Part shown: positions 11,130 to 20,189 of the stretch, piece after piece | Layout of the letters: each line of letters begins with the position of its first letter | Position numbering within the stretch: position 1 is the stretch's first letter | Assembly: GCF_013282725.1 (NCBI RefSeq) | Contig: NZ_CP054043.1 | Span: 1,302,001 to 1,366,000 of the forward strand | DNA from: Yersinia mollaretii ATCC 43969 | Lineage (GTDB): Bacteria > Pseudomonadota > Gammaproteobacteria > Enterobacterales > Enterobacteriaceae | Reading direction: 5' to 3' | DNA length: 64,000 bases | Program-made: the position numbers and the translations under genes | The notes under the pieces: model-generated | What the model saw: only the letters and a program-made list of their open reading frames with translations | Databases searched by the model: none | Told to the model about the DNA's origin: nothing

Positions 11130-13475
11130 CTATTTGGCAGGACTTGGTGTGGATGGGGGGGGCATGGCATATCTGTCAGGAACAAAGACAAAACCGATGC
11201 GTTTTTTGATGACGGCGGAAGGGGTTGAAATCACTTCTGCTTCAAGCTCAGTCACACCCGTGGCTTGAAGATGCTGAATGGTGGCGTGCAGTGCGGCCGA
11301 CCCCGCCCCTCTGATCGCCCCCTCAGTTTGCGGGGTCAGGACATAAGCGGGGTTGGTTATTGTTGCCCCTATGACAGCGTGGGTTCTCTCCGCATTACCA
11401 TCAACAAAATAGGTGTAGGCAATGCTGGTGCTGACAATTTGATGATTAAACCTGACCACGACAATGATCTGATTGTGGCGTTGATACTGCGCGTAACTCT
11501 TTATCAGCCGGCTGGTCACTCGACCCGCATATCTATTGGTCTCCATGTCGGTTGGGAACAGGCCATGGCGATTACACTGTATCGGTTTTTCGAAGTATGT
11601 GTTCTCCCATTGCGCAATGACTTCAAGTAATGCATATAGGCTCTGACGGTTTTGTGAATAGGGTCCTTGAATCACCTCAATCTCGAATCTCTCCTGCGGT
11701 ACGATCCATTCCCCATTTTGCAGTATTCGTGGTAATACCGCTTGGTAAACATAGGAAGAGAGCGGCATCTGATAGCTTCCCAGCGGGTATTGTTGCGCTT
11801 GCCGTGGTGGTGCGATGTCACTGCTGGATTCGCTATCACAGCTATCATAGTGATCATTTTCATCGAAACTATCATAACTGTCATAGCCCTCGTTACTGGG
11901 GAAGTTGCTGGCACCCTGTGAACTGCTCGGCAAGTGACTCGCCCCCTGCGAGCTACTGCTGGCGACATACTGGGCATAGTTTTGTTCAGCATAGGTGAAG
12001 GTTTGTGTGATGCTATCGATGAGTGCCGATCGCCCCTGCTCTTCAGCCACATCGGTCAGGGTTTGGATCAAACGATTTCCCGCAATCGGCGAATGAATAA
12101 AGGCATCAATGGCATCGTTATCATTGTCTATGGCCCCTCTGTCCAAAATGCCATTGATGGTCTGAATGAGATATTCCGTTGACCAAGTCCGCAAACTATT
12201 ACCGAACAGCAGGGTAAAATCAGTTAATACCGCTGACAACCATGTAGAGCATGAATAAGTGGCTTGGCGGGGATAGCGGGTGCTAATAATGTTATCTAAT
12301 GATTTCTGGCAATGACGAGAGACCGCAGGCAGGGTCAGTGATTGACCATGAAGTTGGGTATTGAGCTGGGTTAATGTGAGTGTCGGGGTATCCTGTTTTT
12401 GTGGGGCGGAGGTCTCGACGGGCTTGGGTTTTAAGGGTTCACCAGTGCCCGCCACCACCCTATCTGACGCGTCATGCCCTGCGAAAATGGCTTTAATGTG
12501 CCGCCATGCAGACTCAACCTGATTGCAACGCCCTTGGGTCACGAGGTTGTAGAGTGCTAGTGGGCCAGATAAAAAACAGCCAACAATGCCTGCGGTTCCG
12601 CGCTTGGTTCTGTGCGGTTCGCTGTGTGAGGCTATCAGCACTTTTTGCAGGGTCAGTGGTTGCCGATCATCACTATTAAAGATAACTAACTCCATTCCCT
12701 CCTGATGAATATCATGATCAGGGGACATTGACACTATGGGTGATGAGTGGAGTAACTCACCGTCTGCCGTCTCCAAATAACTCAGGATTAATTCATTCTC
12801 AAACCAAGAGATCAGAAAAGAAATGTGAGTTGCATCTTTGTGTAACGCAAAGTCAATTTGTTGAGAGTTCGGTGGTTGTATTAATACCATGCCATCATCA
12901 ATGGTAATATCTAAGAAATTATTAATGCCAATGTTAAAGCTATTAATATGGGTTTCAAAACTGAGTAATACTGATTTTTCTTGATATTGTGAATCTGGAA
13001 TGTAATAAGAGAAAATTCGCGAGAGCGGAATGACCATTTTTTGCGTGATAATACAATTTGTATCACAGTTGAGTGGTTTTTTATCTGTGGTGAATATCTC
13101 AGTGACTTCATCCCCCGCTATCATTTTTTGCCAGGCTTCCTGTAGGATGTTGTCTGTTAAGGTGAAAAAATGTTCGCCTTGGTAGACCGTTATCTGGCTG
13201 CTCTTGGGGATGCTAATTGACTTTATTTTATTAGTGTGAATTTGTATATTGTTTTCTCTTGTAAAATCAATAAGTTCGGGTGAGCTAAGGCAGAATTTTT
13301 CTCCCTGAAAATAATTTTCATAATAGAAGCAGACGGGTGAGGTTATGGCAGATCTTACTGCCATGTCATGATGTATTCGGTCTATGACATTACGGGTTAA
13401 ATTATTTTCGGCCAAAGCGATTTCTGTGGATGATAAATATATTAATAGAGATAACAGAATGCGTTTATTCTTCAT
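11130..13475 (-). CDS. Unrecognised secreted multidomain protein (crystallin-like N-terminus, RTKR site, GNAT-like C-terminus)
   Basis: A 781-residue exported protein I do not recognise. ATG 13475 has GGGGG seven bases upstream; an ATG at 13499 lacks this. Residues 1-22 are a signal peptide (cut after ALA). Residues 49-63 (CFYYENYFQGEKFCL) resemble a beta/gamma-crystallin Greek-key motif, with a second half around ITVYQGEHFF (95-104). RTKR-G at 289-293 is a furin/kexin-type site, followed by a hydrophobic stretch (294-313) with C300 and C317. Residues 343-372 are Pro/Thr-rich; 505-553 are a Ser/Asp/Tyr linker with repeated SSSQGAS. Residues 660-770 look GNAT-like (EGAIRGAGSAALHATIQHL; VIKKRIGFVFV). 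There are ten cysteines. The N-terminal third is notably AT-rich. It occupies the place of E. coli bisC. A toxin-like role is a guess. Confidence 0.75.
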   Translation of the reverse strand: MKNKRILLSLLIYLSSTEIALAENNLTRNVIDRIHHDMAVRSAITSPVCFYYENYFQGEKFCLSSPELIDFTRENNIQIHTNKIKSISIPKSSQITVYQGEHFFTLTDNILQEAWQKMIAGDEVTEIFTTDKKPLNCDTNCIITQKMVIPLSRIFSYYIPDSQYQEKSVLLSFETHINSFNIGINNFLDITIDDGMVLIQPPNSQQIDFALHKDATHISFLISWFENELILSYLETADGELLHSSPIVSMSPDHDIHQEGMELVIFNSDDRQPLTLQKVLIASHSEPHRTKRGTAGIVGCFLSGPLALYNLVTQGRCNQVESAWRHIKAIFAGHDASDRVVAGTGEPLKPKPVETSAPQKQDTPTLTLTQLNTQLHGQSLTLPAVSRHCQKSLDNIISTRYPRQATYSCSTWLSAVLTDFTLLFGNSLRTWSTEYLIQTINGILDRGAIDNDNDAIDAFIHSPIAGNRLIQTLTDVAEEQGRSALIDSITQTFTYAEQNYAQYVASSSSQGASHLPSSSQGASNFPSNEGYDSYDSFDENDHYDSCDSESSSDIAPPRQAQQYPLGSYQMPLSSYVYQAVLPRILQNGEWIVPQERFEIEVIQGPYSQNRQSLYALLEVIAQWENTYFEKPIQCNRHGLFPTDMETNRYAGRVTSRLIKSYAQYQRHNQIIVVVRFNHQIVSTSIAYTYFVDGNAERTHAVIGATITNPAYVLTPQTEGAIRGAGSAALHATIQHLQATGVTELEAEVISTPSAVIKKRIGFVFVPDRYAMPPPSTPSPAK

Positions 13476-13594
13476 ATTACTACCCCCTTGTTTTCTCATT
13501 GAAAACCAAATGTTTTCAGTAACAGATTAATACGATAGTTAATCCAAATCGTTATTAAAATTTGTCAGATGATAGGAGGGAATAAAATGATAAA

Positions 13595-14062
13595 TTAATT
13601 AAATGGCCGTTGCCAATGTAGGGTCAGAATAGTGGCTTTGGTTTCGGCATTATAGGTTTTCTCGGTAACACTAAAACCTTGTTTACGATAAAAACGGTAG
13701 GCGCGGCGATTTTGTTGATAAACCTCCAGTGTTAACGCGGAGTAGTGTTGTTGGGCATGATTCATCAATGCCTGACCCACGCCATGACCGTGGTAAGGCT
13801 GGGCGACAAAGAGTGCGCCCACCAGTTGCGCTTCCAAGATACTGATAAACCCAACGATGGGGCGGCTCTCGCAGAGGGTTTCTGGGGGGGCTTCCGGTAA
13901 ACAATAGACCCAAGTTTTTGCCGCTGGAAGGTAGGTATTCCGCACCAACGGGGCGCTCTCGTGCCAGTATTGCTCCGCAACAAAAGGGTGTGCAGCAATG
14001 GTGCTGGGTAGCCACAATTGCATCAGGGCATCAAGATCAGAAGGTTGATAATCTCTAATCAT
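13595..14062 (-). CDS. yiaC: GNAT-family N-acetyltransferase YiaC
   Basis: A 155-residue GNAT acetyltransferase, cytoplasmic, expected to use acetyl-CoA; E. coli YiaC (146 residues) is reported to acetylate protein lysines. The N-terminus MIRDYQPSDLDALMQLWLPSTIAAHPF is typical. Motif A reads QPYHGHGVGQALMNHAQ (about 101-117) and motif B ALTLEVYQQNRRAYRFYRKQGF. Its ATG overlaps the tag stop by 4 bp (ATGA at 14059-14062), so both are translated from one message, as in E. coli. Confidence 0.92.
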   Translation of the reverse strand: MIRDYQPSDLDALMQLWLPSTIAAHPFVAEQYWHESAPLVRNTYLPAAKTWVYCLPEAPPETLCESRPIVGFISILEAQLVGALFVAQPYHGHGVGQALMNHAQQHYSALTLEVYQQNRRAYRFYRKQGFSVTEKTYNAETKATILTLHWQRPFN

Positions 14063-14631
14063 TTCACTGTGTTATCTGGGTGGCAGAAGCAGCTTGCCAG
14101 ATGATCGTTCACCAGACCACTTGCCTGCATAAAGGCATAGCAAATGGTGGCACCGATAAACTTAAAGCCGCGTTTTTTCAGCGCTTTTGACATTGCCTCG
14201 GCAGTGGGTGTGGTGGCGGGGCACTCTGCCAGACACCACCAATGATTCACTTTTGGCTCGCCATCCACAAAATCCCAGATAAAGCGCGAAAAATCCTCGC
14301 CGTTGGCTTCCATCGCCAGATAGGCTTGAGCATTGGTGATAATGGCCTGAATTTTACCCCGATGGCGAATAATACCGCTGTCTTGCATCAGTATTTCGAT
14401 ATCGTCTGGCCCCATTTTTGCCACTCGAACGGGATCAAAATGATAGAAGCAGTGGCGGTAGCGCTCACGTTTTTTCAGTACCGTTATCCACGATAGCCCT
14501 GCTTGCTGGCCCTCCAGACAAAGCATCTCAAACAGTGACTGGCTATCAGTGCGCGGGATACCCCATTCGGTATCGTGATAGGCGAGATAGAGCGGATCCG
14601 TCGAGACCCAACCGCAGCGTTGTTGATCCAT
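14059..14631 (-). CDS. tag: DNA-3-methyladenine glycosylase I (Tag)
   Basis: A base-excision repair enzyme that removes 3-methyladenine from DNA. Started at ATG 14631 it has 190 residues (E. coli 187), with AGGGAG seven bases before; the in-frame start at 14652 adds seven residues. Conserved: RCGWVSTDPLYLAYHDTEWG (zinc ligands Cys6 and His19), the helix-hairpin-helix region RHRGKIQAIITNAQA, and the C-terminal zinc ligands in NDHLASCFCH. It forms a two-gene unit with yiaC. Confidence 0.95.
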   Translation of the reverse strand: MDQQRCGWVSTDPLYLAYHDTEWGIPRTDSQSLFEMLCLEGQQAGLSWITVLKKRERYRHCFYHFDPVRVAKMGPDDIEILMQDSGIIRHRGKIQAIITNAQAYLAMEANGEDFSRFIWDFVDGEPKVNHWWCLAECPATTPTAEAMSKALKKRGFKFIGATICYAFMQASGLVNDHLASCFCHPDNTVK

Positions 14632-14720
14632 ATTAATACTCCCTTCCAGCACTTAATTTGGCAGTGATAGTCGCCGTTCAATGGATGATATGCAACCTAT
14701 CGATGCCCTATCTATGTTGA

Positions 14721-14788
14721 CGTCCGTCATACCCTAAGTGACATGTGGGTTGGCCGCCTCTCTGTTACCCAAATTATTTTCGGGTATA
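14721..14788. repeat. Decayed ERIC-like element
   Basis: CGTCCGTCATACCCTAAGTG at 14721-14740 and the end ACCCAAATTATTTTCGGGTATA (14767-14788) match the two ends of the full ERIC copies at 18348-18475 and 32892-33015, with most of the middle missing. Probably an internally deleted copy upstream of tag. Confidence 0.45.
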
Positions 14789-14894
14789 TACCGTACATTT
14801 CTTGACGAGAAATCAATCTGTACAATAATTGAACTGCAATTGGTGTTTTATTTCATTTTATCTTAATTAATTAGCATTATAATGAGGTTATTTC

Positions 14895-15152
14895 ATGAAT
14901 GTTAAATATTTAAAACTAATTCCTGTTGTTGCTCTGATGGCTTCGGTCATTTTCTTTGCGAGTGTCCGTCCCAGCTTGGCTCAGATCCCTACGTATTATC
15001 ACGATATCAAAGGTGAGAATTGTGATCAGGACCCCGGCTCGACTCTCTGCGATCCTGGGCCTGTCTATATGAATGCTGAAAGAGTAATGGATGTGATACC
15101 CACTCAGGCGGTTCAGTTACAGTTTTTATCTCCGCCGCCCATTAAATGGTGA
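14895..15152 (+). CDS. Small exported protein of unknown function
   Basis: An 85-residue protein with GAGG upstream of the ATG. Residues 1-29 form a clear signal peptide (hydrophobic VVALMASVIFFAS, cleavage likely after SLA). The mature part is about 56 residues with two cysteines close together (NCDQDPGSTLCDPG) that could form a disulfide, and a proline-rich end SPPPIKW. I do not recognise it. It is 152 bp upstream of glyQ on the same strand but is unlikely to share its function. E. coli has a small lipoprotein gene, ysaB, near glyQ; this product shows no lipobox and no obvious likeness to it. Confidence 0.65.
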   Translation: MNVKYLKLIPVVALMASVIFFASVRPSLAQIPTYYHDIKGENCDQDPGSTLCDPGPVYMNAERVMDVIPTQAVQLQFLSPPPIKW

Positions 15153-15169
15153 AAAAATCCCATTTAATG
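15140..15169 (+). terminator. Hairpin spanning the stop codon of the small exported protein gene
   Basis: CATTAAATGG (15140-15149) and CCATTTAATG (15160-15169) form a perfect 10-bp stem around the TGA. It may end or stabilise this short transcript before glyQ. There is no T-run. Confidence 0.4.
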
Positions 15170-15304
15170 ATGGATTCACTGAATAACTGAGGCTATTTTT
15201 CACGTCAATTCGCACGTGTTACCGGATTCTGGCTGTATATCTTACGGTCAACGGGTATACTGTTTCATTCTCTTTTATCCACTTGTATCGCGTGCGAATC
15301 CAAC

Positions 15305-16219
15305 ATGCAAAAGTTTGATACCAAGACCTTTCAGGGCCTGATCCTGACCTTACAGGACTATTGGGCGCGCCAAGGCTGCACCATTGTTCAACCACTGGAC
15401 ATGGAAGTCGGCGCGGGTACTTCCCACCCAATGACCTGCCTGCGTGCACTTGGCCCTGAGCCAATCGCTGCCGCTTATGTACAACCTTCACGCCGTCCGA
15501 CTGATGGTCGCTACGGTGAGAACCCGAACCGCTTGCAACACTATTACCAGTTTCAGGTGATCATTAAGCCTTCACCAGACAACATTCAGGAGCTGTACTT
15601 AGGCTCGCTGAAAGAGCTGGGTCTGGACCCGTTGATTCACGATATTCGCTTTGTCGAAGACAACTGGGAGAACCCGACTCTGGGGGCTTGGGGTCTGGGC
15701 TGGGAAGTGTGGCTCAATGGGATGGAAGTGACGCAGTTCACTTACTTCCAGCAAGTCGGCGGTTTGGAATGTAAACCGGTCACGGGTGAAATCACCTATG
15801 GTCTGGAGCGTTTGGCGATGTACATTCAGGGCGTAGACAGCGTTTATGACCTGATTTGGTGCGACGGCCCGCTGGGCAAAACCACTTACGGCGATATTTA
15901 CCATCAGAATGAAGTGGAGCAATCCACCTATAACTTCGAATATGCCGACGTGGACTTCCTGTTCTCCTGCTTTGAGCAGTATGAGAAAGAAGCTAAATCG
16001 TTACTGGCGCTGGAAACCCCGCTGCCGCTGCCCGCTTACGAACGCATCCTGAAAGCGGGCCACACGTTTAACTTGCTGGACGCCCGTAAAGCCATCTCAG
16101 TGACTGAGCGCCAGCGTTATATCCTGCGTATCCGCACATTGACCAAAGCTGTCGCCGAGGCGTATTACGCCTCCCGCGAGGCATTGGGCTTCCCTATGTG
16201 CAAAAAGAATCAGAACTAA
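15305..16219 (+). CDS. glyQ: Glycyl-tRNA synthetase alpha subunit
   Basis: The catalytic alpha chain of the alpha2beta2 glycyl-tRNA synthetase, which charges tRNA-Gly with glycine in the cytoplasm. It has 304 residues (E. coli 303). Class II features are evident: [20 protein letters not shown] at the N-terminus, [23 protein letters not shown] (motif 2 region, around residues 65-87) and [18 protein letters not shown] (motif 3). It is followed after 9 bp by glyS with AGAGGCTGTC as the RBS, forming the usual operon. Confidence 0.98.
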   Translation: MQKFDTKTFQGLILTLQDYWARQGCTIVQPLDMEVGAGTSHPMTCLRALGPEPIAAAYVQPSRRPTDGRYGENPNRLQHYYQFQVIIKPSPDNIQELYLGSLKELGLDPLIHDIRFVEDNWENPTLGAWGLGWEVWLNGMEVTQFTYFQQVGGLECKPVTGEITYGLERLAMYIQGVDSVYDLIWCDGPLGKTTYGDIYHQNEVEQSTYNFEYADVDFLFSCFEQYEKEAKSLLALETPLPLPAYERILKAGHTFNLLDARKAISVTERQRYILRIRTLTKAVAEAYYASREALGFPMCKKNQN

Positions 16220-16228
16220 GAGGCTGTC

Positions 16229-18298
16229 ATGACTCAACAGACTTTCCTGGTGGAAATCGGCACGGAAGAGCTGCCGCCGAAGGCTCTTCGTTCTCTGGCC
16301 GAATCTTTTGCTGCCAACTTTACTGCTGAACTAGATAACGCCAACTTGCCTCATGGCGAAGTGGTTTGGTATGCCGCGCCGCGCCGTTTAGCGGTAAAAG
16401 TCGCTCATTTAAGTGCCGCTCAGGCGGATCGCGAAGTCGAAAAACGCGGCCCGGCGATCGCGCAAGCATTTGATGCTGAAGGTAAACCAAGCAAAGCGGC
16501 TGAAGGCTGGGCGCGCGGTTGTGGGATTACCGTCGATCAGGCCGAGCGCTTGGTGACAGATAAAGGCGAATGGTTGCTGTATCGCGCTCATGTCAAAGGG
16601 GAATCTGCACAACTGCTGCTGGCGGGGATGGTTAATGCCGCACTGAGTAAGTTGCCGATCCCTAAACTGATGCGTTGGGGTGATAAAGAAACTCAATTCG
16701 TTCGCCCGGTTCATACTGTAACCATGCTGTTAGGTAGCGAATTAATCTCTGGCACCGTATTGGGCATCGATTCAGACCGTATTATCCGGGGTCACCGCTT
16801 TATGGGTGAAGCGGAGTTCGCTCTTGATAATGCTGACCAATACCCGCAACTCCTGTTGGAGCGCGGCAAAGTGATCGCCGATTATGAATTGCGTAAAACT
16901 ATCATCAAGCGTGATGCAGAATTGGCGGCCCAGAAGATGGGCGGTGTTGCTGATCTGAGTGAAAGCTTGCTGGAAGAGGTGGCGTCACTGGTCGAGTGGC
17001 CGGTGGTATTGACCGCCAAATTCGAAGAGAAATTCTTGGCTGTCCCTGCGGAAGCGCTGGTGTACACCATGAAAGGCGACCAGAAATATTTCCCGGTTTA
17101 CGACACCGCCGGTCACTTGCTGCCAAACTTCATTTTCGTCACCAACATCGAATCTAAAGATCCTCAGCAGATTATTTCCGGTAACGAGAAAGTGGTGCGC
17201 CCACGTCTGGCCGATGCCGAGTTCTTCTTTAATACCGATCGCAAAAAACGTCTGGAAGATAACTTACCGCGTCTGGAAAGCGTGCTGTTCCAACAGCAAC
17301 TGGGCACCCTGCGCGATAAAACCGATCGTATTCAGGCGTTGGCAGGTTGGGTTGCCGCACAAATTGGTGCGGACGTTAACCATGCCACACGCGCGGGTTT
17401 GCTCTCCAAGTGTGACCTGATGACCAACATGGTCTTCGAATTCACCGACACTCAAGGTGTGATGGGGATGCACTATGCCCGTCACGACGGTGAAGCGGAA
17501 GATGTTGCGGTCGCGCTGAATGAGCAATACCAACCCCGTTTTGCGGGCGATGATTTACCGTCTAATCCGGTGGCCTGTGCGCTGGCGATTGCCGATAAAA
17601 TGGACACGCTGGCGGGTATCTTCGGTATCGGTCAACACCCGAAAGGCGATAAAGACCCATTCGCGCTGCGCCGTGCGGCCTTAGGTGTGCTGCGGATTAT
17701 CGTCGAGAAAAACTTGCCGCTGGACCTGCAAACTCTGACTGAAGAGGCTGTGCGTCTGTACGGCAGTAAACTGACCAACACCAAAGTGGTCGATGAAGTG
17801 ATTGAGTTCATGCTGGGTCGCTTCCGCGCTTGGTATCAGGATGAAGGTCATAGCGTTGATACCATTCAGGCGGTGTTGGCGCGCCGTCCAACCCGCCCGG
17901 CTGATTTTGATGCCCGGGTGAAAGCGGTAACCTATTTCCGCACACTCGATGCTGCCGCGACACTGGCCGCCGCGAACAAACGTGTGTCGAATATTCTGGC
18001 GAAATCGACAGATACCCTGAATGACCATGTTCATGCTTCGGTGCTCAAAGAGCCGGCAGAGCTGAAACTGGCTACTCATTTAGTGGTCTTGCGCGATAAG
18101 CTGGAACCGGTCTTTGCCGCGGGTCAATATCAGGAAGCGCTGGTTGAACTGGCCGCATTGCGGGAAACCGTCGATGAGTTCTTCGACAGCGTGATGGTGA
18201 TGGCGGAAGACGATGCGGTTCGCGTTAACCGACTGACACTGCTCAGCAAATTACGCGAGCTGTTCTTGCAGGTTGCTGATATTTCGTTGTTGCAGTAA
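16229..18298 (+). CDS. glyS: Glycyl-tRNA synthetase beta subunit
   Basis: The 689-residue beta chain (E. coli 689) that binds tRNA-Gly and completes the alpha2beta2 enzyme. Typical segments are [23 protein letters not shown] at the start, the GatB-like core with [11 protein letters not shown], the HD-like region [29 protein letters not shown], and the C-terminal anticodon-binding domain ending in [18 protein letters not shown]. It ends the operon; a strong hairpin (18320-18342) and an ERIC element follow. Confidence 0.98.
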   Translation: MTQQTFLVEIGTEELPPKALRSLAESFAANFTAELDNANLPHGEVVWYAAPRRLAVKVAHLSAAQADREVEKRGPAIAQAFDAEGKPSKAAEGWARGCGITVDQAERLVTDKGEWLLYRAHVKGESAQLLLAGMVNAALSKLPIPKLMRWGDKETQFVRPVHTVTMLLGSELISGTVLGIDSDRIIRGHRFMGEAEFALDNADQYPQLLLERGKVIADYELRKTIIKRDAELAAQKMGGVADLSESLLEEVASLVEWPVVLTAKFEEKFLAVPAEALVYTMKGDQKYFPVYDTAGHLLPNFIFVTNIESKDPQQIISGNEKVVRPRLADAEFFFNTDRKKRLEDNLPRLESVLFQQQLGTLRDKTDRIQALAGWVAAQIGADVNHATRAGLLSKCDLMTNMVFEFTDTQGVMGMHYARHDGEAEDVAVALNEQYQPRFAGDDLPSNPVACALAIADKMDTLAGIFGIGQHPKGDKDPFALRRAALGVLRIIVEKNLPLDLQTLTEEAVRLYGSKLTNTKVVDEVIEFMLGRFRAWYQDEGHSVDTIQAVLARRPTRPADFDARVKAVTYFRTLDAAATLAAANKRVSNILAKSTDTLNDHVHASVLKEPAELKLATHLVVLRDKLEPVFAAGQYQEALVELAALRETVDEFFDSVMVMAEDDAVRVNRLTLLSKLRELFLQVADISLLQ

Positions 18299-18319
18299 AT
18301 CTTGTACTTGGCTCGTCAC

Positions 18320-18342
18320 AGGGGAGCGTATATCGCTCCCCT
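18320..18342 (+). terminator. Hairpin after glyS
   Basis: AGGGGAGCG (18320-18328) pairs perfectly with CGCTCCCCT (18334-18342), 22 bp beyond the glyS stop. The stem is strong but only TTA follows, so termination may be partial. Confidence 0.55.
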
Positions 18343-18347
18343 TAGGC

Positions 18348-18475
<128 letters not shown>

Positions 18476-18498
18476 TTCTTACATAGGAGTAGTTTCAC

Positions 18499-19218
18499 AT
18501 GACTTTTGCATTGAATACGACCCGATATTCGCGTTGGTTAGCGCCATTTTTGGCACTGTTGGTGGTGTTTCAACTGACTGCCTGCGGGGATAAAGAGCCT
18601 GAACAACGTAAGGCGTTTATTGATTATCTGCAAAACACGGTAATGCGTAGCGGGATGAAGCTGCCGACACTGAGTGAAGATCAAAAGCAGAAATTTGGCC
18701 CTTATGTCAGCGATTACGCGATTCTAGTCACTTTTTCGCAGCAACTCACTAAATCTGTGGATGCCAGCTTGACGCCGGCTATCGCCCAAATCAATGAGAT
18801 TCGTGTGGCGCAGGATTATTTGAATAAGCGCGATGCACTACAGCAGTCTGCGGGGGCTTTGAATCTGTTAGTACAGCAGATTCGCACCGCCAAAACACAG
18901 GCCGATAGTGCTGTTGCCGCGTTGAAACAGCCTGATGATTTGAAGGCGGTATTCAATAAAGCCTTTGAGAACATTGTGACTCAGCCCACCAATGTGTTGA
19001 TCCCAGCCATTCCGGTGGTCTCTGCTTTTGTGCAAGACTTGGCCCAAGTTGGCGATTTCCTGCAACAGCAGGGGGCGCAGGTCACCTTTAATAATGGTGG
19101 CATTCAGTTCCAGACACCACAGCAAGCCGCCTTGTATAACACCATGATGGCTAATTTGGTCGCCAAGTATCCGGCGATGATGGCGGCACAGAAGAGTGTG
19201 ATGAGTGTGATGCAGTGA
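18499..19218 (+). CDS. yiaF: DUF3053 lipoprotein YiaF
   Basis: A 239-residue predicted lipoprotein of the DUF3053 family (E. coli YiaF 236). Signal peptide with hydrophobic WLAPFLALLVVFQ and lipobox LTAC at Cys29; the following Gly-Asp leave the sorting signal unclear. The mature part is largely helical: EPEQRKAFIDYLQNTVMRSGMKLP, SQQLTKSVDASLTPAIAQI, and a C-terminal FQTPQQAALYNTMMANLVAKYP. Function is unknown in E. coli too. AGGAGTAG upstream is the RBS. A full rho-independent terminator follows at 19288-19359. Confidence 0.92.
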   Translation: MTFALNTTRYSRWLAPFLALLVVFQLTACGDKEPEQRKAFIDYLQNTVMRSGMKLPTLSEDQKQKFGPYVSDYAILVTFSQQLTKSVDASLTPAIAQINEIRVAQDYLNKRDALQQSAGALNLLVQQIRTAKTQADSAVAALKQPDDLKAVFNKAFENIVTQPTNVLIPAIPVVSAFVQDLAQVGDFLQQQGAQVTFNNGGIQFQTPQQAALYNTMMANLVAKYPAMMAAQKSVMSVMQ

Positions 19219-19256
19219 TTTGATTTTGTGTTTTTGGATAGCAGTAACAGCTTGTC

Positions 19257-19276
19257 CTACATCATTGCGGATGTAG
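19257..19276 (+). repeat. Hairpin preceding the yiaF terminator
   Basis: CTACATC at 19257-19263 pairs with GATGTAG at 19270-19276 across a 6-nt loop. Together with the long terminator hairpin 11 bp downstream it gives a two-hairpin structure typical of mRNA 3' ends, or of a small RNA processed from them. Confidence 0.5.
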
Positions 19277-19287
19277 CTGAGTTCGGT

Positions 19288-19359
19288 AGCGGTGAGAGCC
19301 TGGCAGTTATCATTTTGATGACAGAGCAGTATGCCAGATAGGCTCCATCGCTTTTTTTT
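19288..19359 (+). terminator. Rho-independent terminator of yiaF (long imperfect hairpin plus T8)
   Basis: AGCG-GTG-AGAGCCT-GGCA (19288 onward) folds back on TGCC-AGAT-AGGCT-CCAT-CGCT (ending 19352) and is followed by eight T residues (19352-19359). The arm is unusually long for a simple terminator. Confidence 0.7.
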
Positions 19360-19480
19360 GCAGTAAGCAGGGCTAGGGAGCTGTATTTTAGGCACTTTCT
19401 GTACATTTATCGATTAATGAAAGTAATGACTAATAAGCTTAAATATAATTCTTTTTTATCAAAAAAAGGTGTTAGTTATT

Positions 19481-19987
19481 ATGTCGGTAATCAAATGTCA
19501 TACCCAAAGAAATATAAGCTCGCTTTTTACATCTCAATCTCATTCTGCTCGAGAAAATTTAGAAAAAAATCCATCATTTTCTTTCAAAGACACGATATCA
19601 AGCATAAAGAATTATTTGGTGAAAAACTCATACTCCCCTTACATAATGGAAATTAAATTAAAACTAAAAGAACATAAAATTAAAGTTGAGTTAAAAGAAA
19701 GAGAAAATCAAGCTAGAGAAAGGGATATTGAACATGATTTTAAAAAGATAACTATTTCAAAGCCTATAGCTGCCGTGGTTCCAGTGACTGTATTTGGGGG
19801 TAATGTGCCTGCCGATATCAAGCGTTATACTAAAGATGGGGAGGTGGAGCTTTCTGGAGATTATTACCGGGAAAATAAAAAAACGCTAAAGATTAACACG
19901 ATTAAAAATTTCTCAGAAATATCGTCAAAAAATGCAATGGTTCTGTTTGAGACCACTGAGTTACAAGTCGGTGAATTATTTAGCTAA
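19481..19987 (+). CDS. AT-rich orphan protein of unknown function
   Basis: A 168-residue protein I do not recognise. ATG 19481 is preceded by AAAAAAAGG; a GTG at 19469 is a possible alternative. There is no signal peptide or membrane helix. Residues 1-45 are rich in Ser, Thr and Asn; 60-90 form a highly charged Lys/Glu helix (KLKEHKIKVELKERENQ); 93-110 are hydrophobic (ITISKPIAAVVPVTVFGG); the end is acidic (ETTELQVGELFS). Base composition is far more AT-rich than the flanking yiaF and mtlA genes, suggesting horizontal gain. A Ser/Thr-rich unstructured start fits type III effectors, but nothing here proves this. Confidence 0.6.
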   Translation: MSVIKCHTQRNISSLFTSQSHSARENLEKNPSFSFKDTISSIKNYLVKNSYSPYIMEIKLKLKEHKIKVELKERENQARERDIEHDFKKITISKPIAAVVPVTVFGGNVPADIKRYTKDGEVELSGDYYRENKKTLKINTIKNFSEISSKNAMVLFETTELQVGELFS

Positions 19988-20030
19988 GAAACGTGCAAAC
20001 TATAATTCATCAAGTGACTGAGCCACTATT

Positions 20031-20071
20031 GGGTAACATGTATTTTATGATGTTACCCGATGATATTTTTG
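20031..20071 (+). terminator. Terminator after the AT-rich orphan gene
   Basis: GGGTAACAT (20031-20039) pairs perfectly with ATGTTACCC (20050-20058), followed within a few bases by ATATTTTTG. It lies 44 bp past the orphan stop and separates it from the mtl control region. Confidence 0.55.
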
Positions 20072-20189
20072 ATGTGAAGTTTCCCCATTTGTCGCTGTTG
20101 CTTTATTACACACTCCCCACGCACCTCCCCCGCATGGAAGTTATTGGGCAGGTGAATGTCACATATCTTCTCTGCGAACAAAAATAACT

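Noticed and set aside
13683..14015. Alternative ORFs inside yiaC
   Set aside because: Same-strand shadow frames within a clear GNAT gene, with no independent start signal.
18868..19395. 175-residue minus-strand ORF opposite yiaF
   Set aside because: Mostly antisense to yiaF and its terminator, rich in His/Leu/Cys as expected for a shadow frame.
19417..19656. 79-residue ORF overlapping the orphan gene start
   Set aside because: Different frame from the longer 168-residue protein, no RBS, strongly biased composition.
19993..20187. 64-residue ORF before the mtl CRP sites
   Set aside because: It contains the terminator hairpin of the orphan gene and has no RBS or recognisable content.
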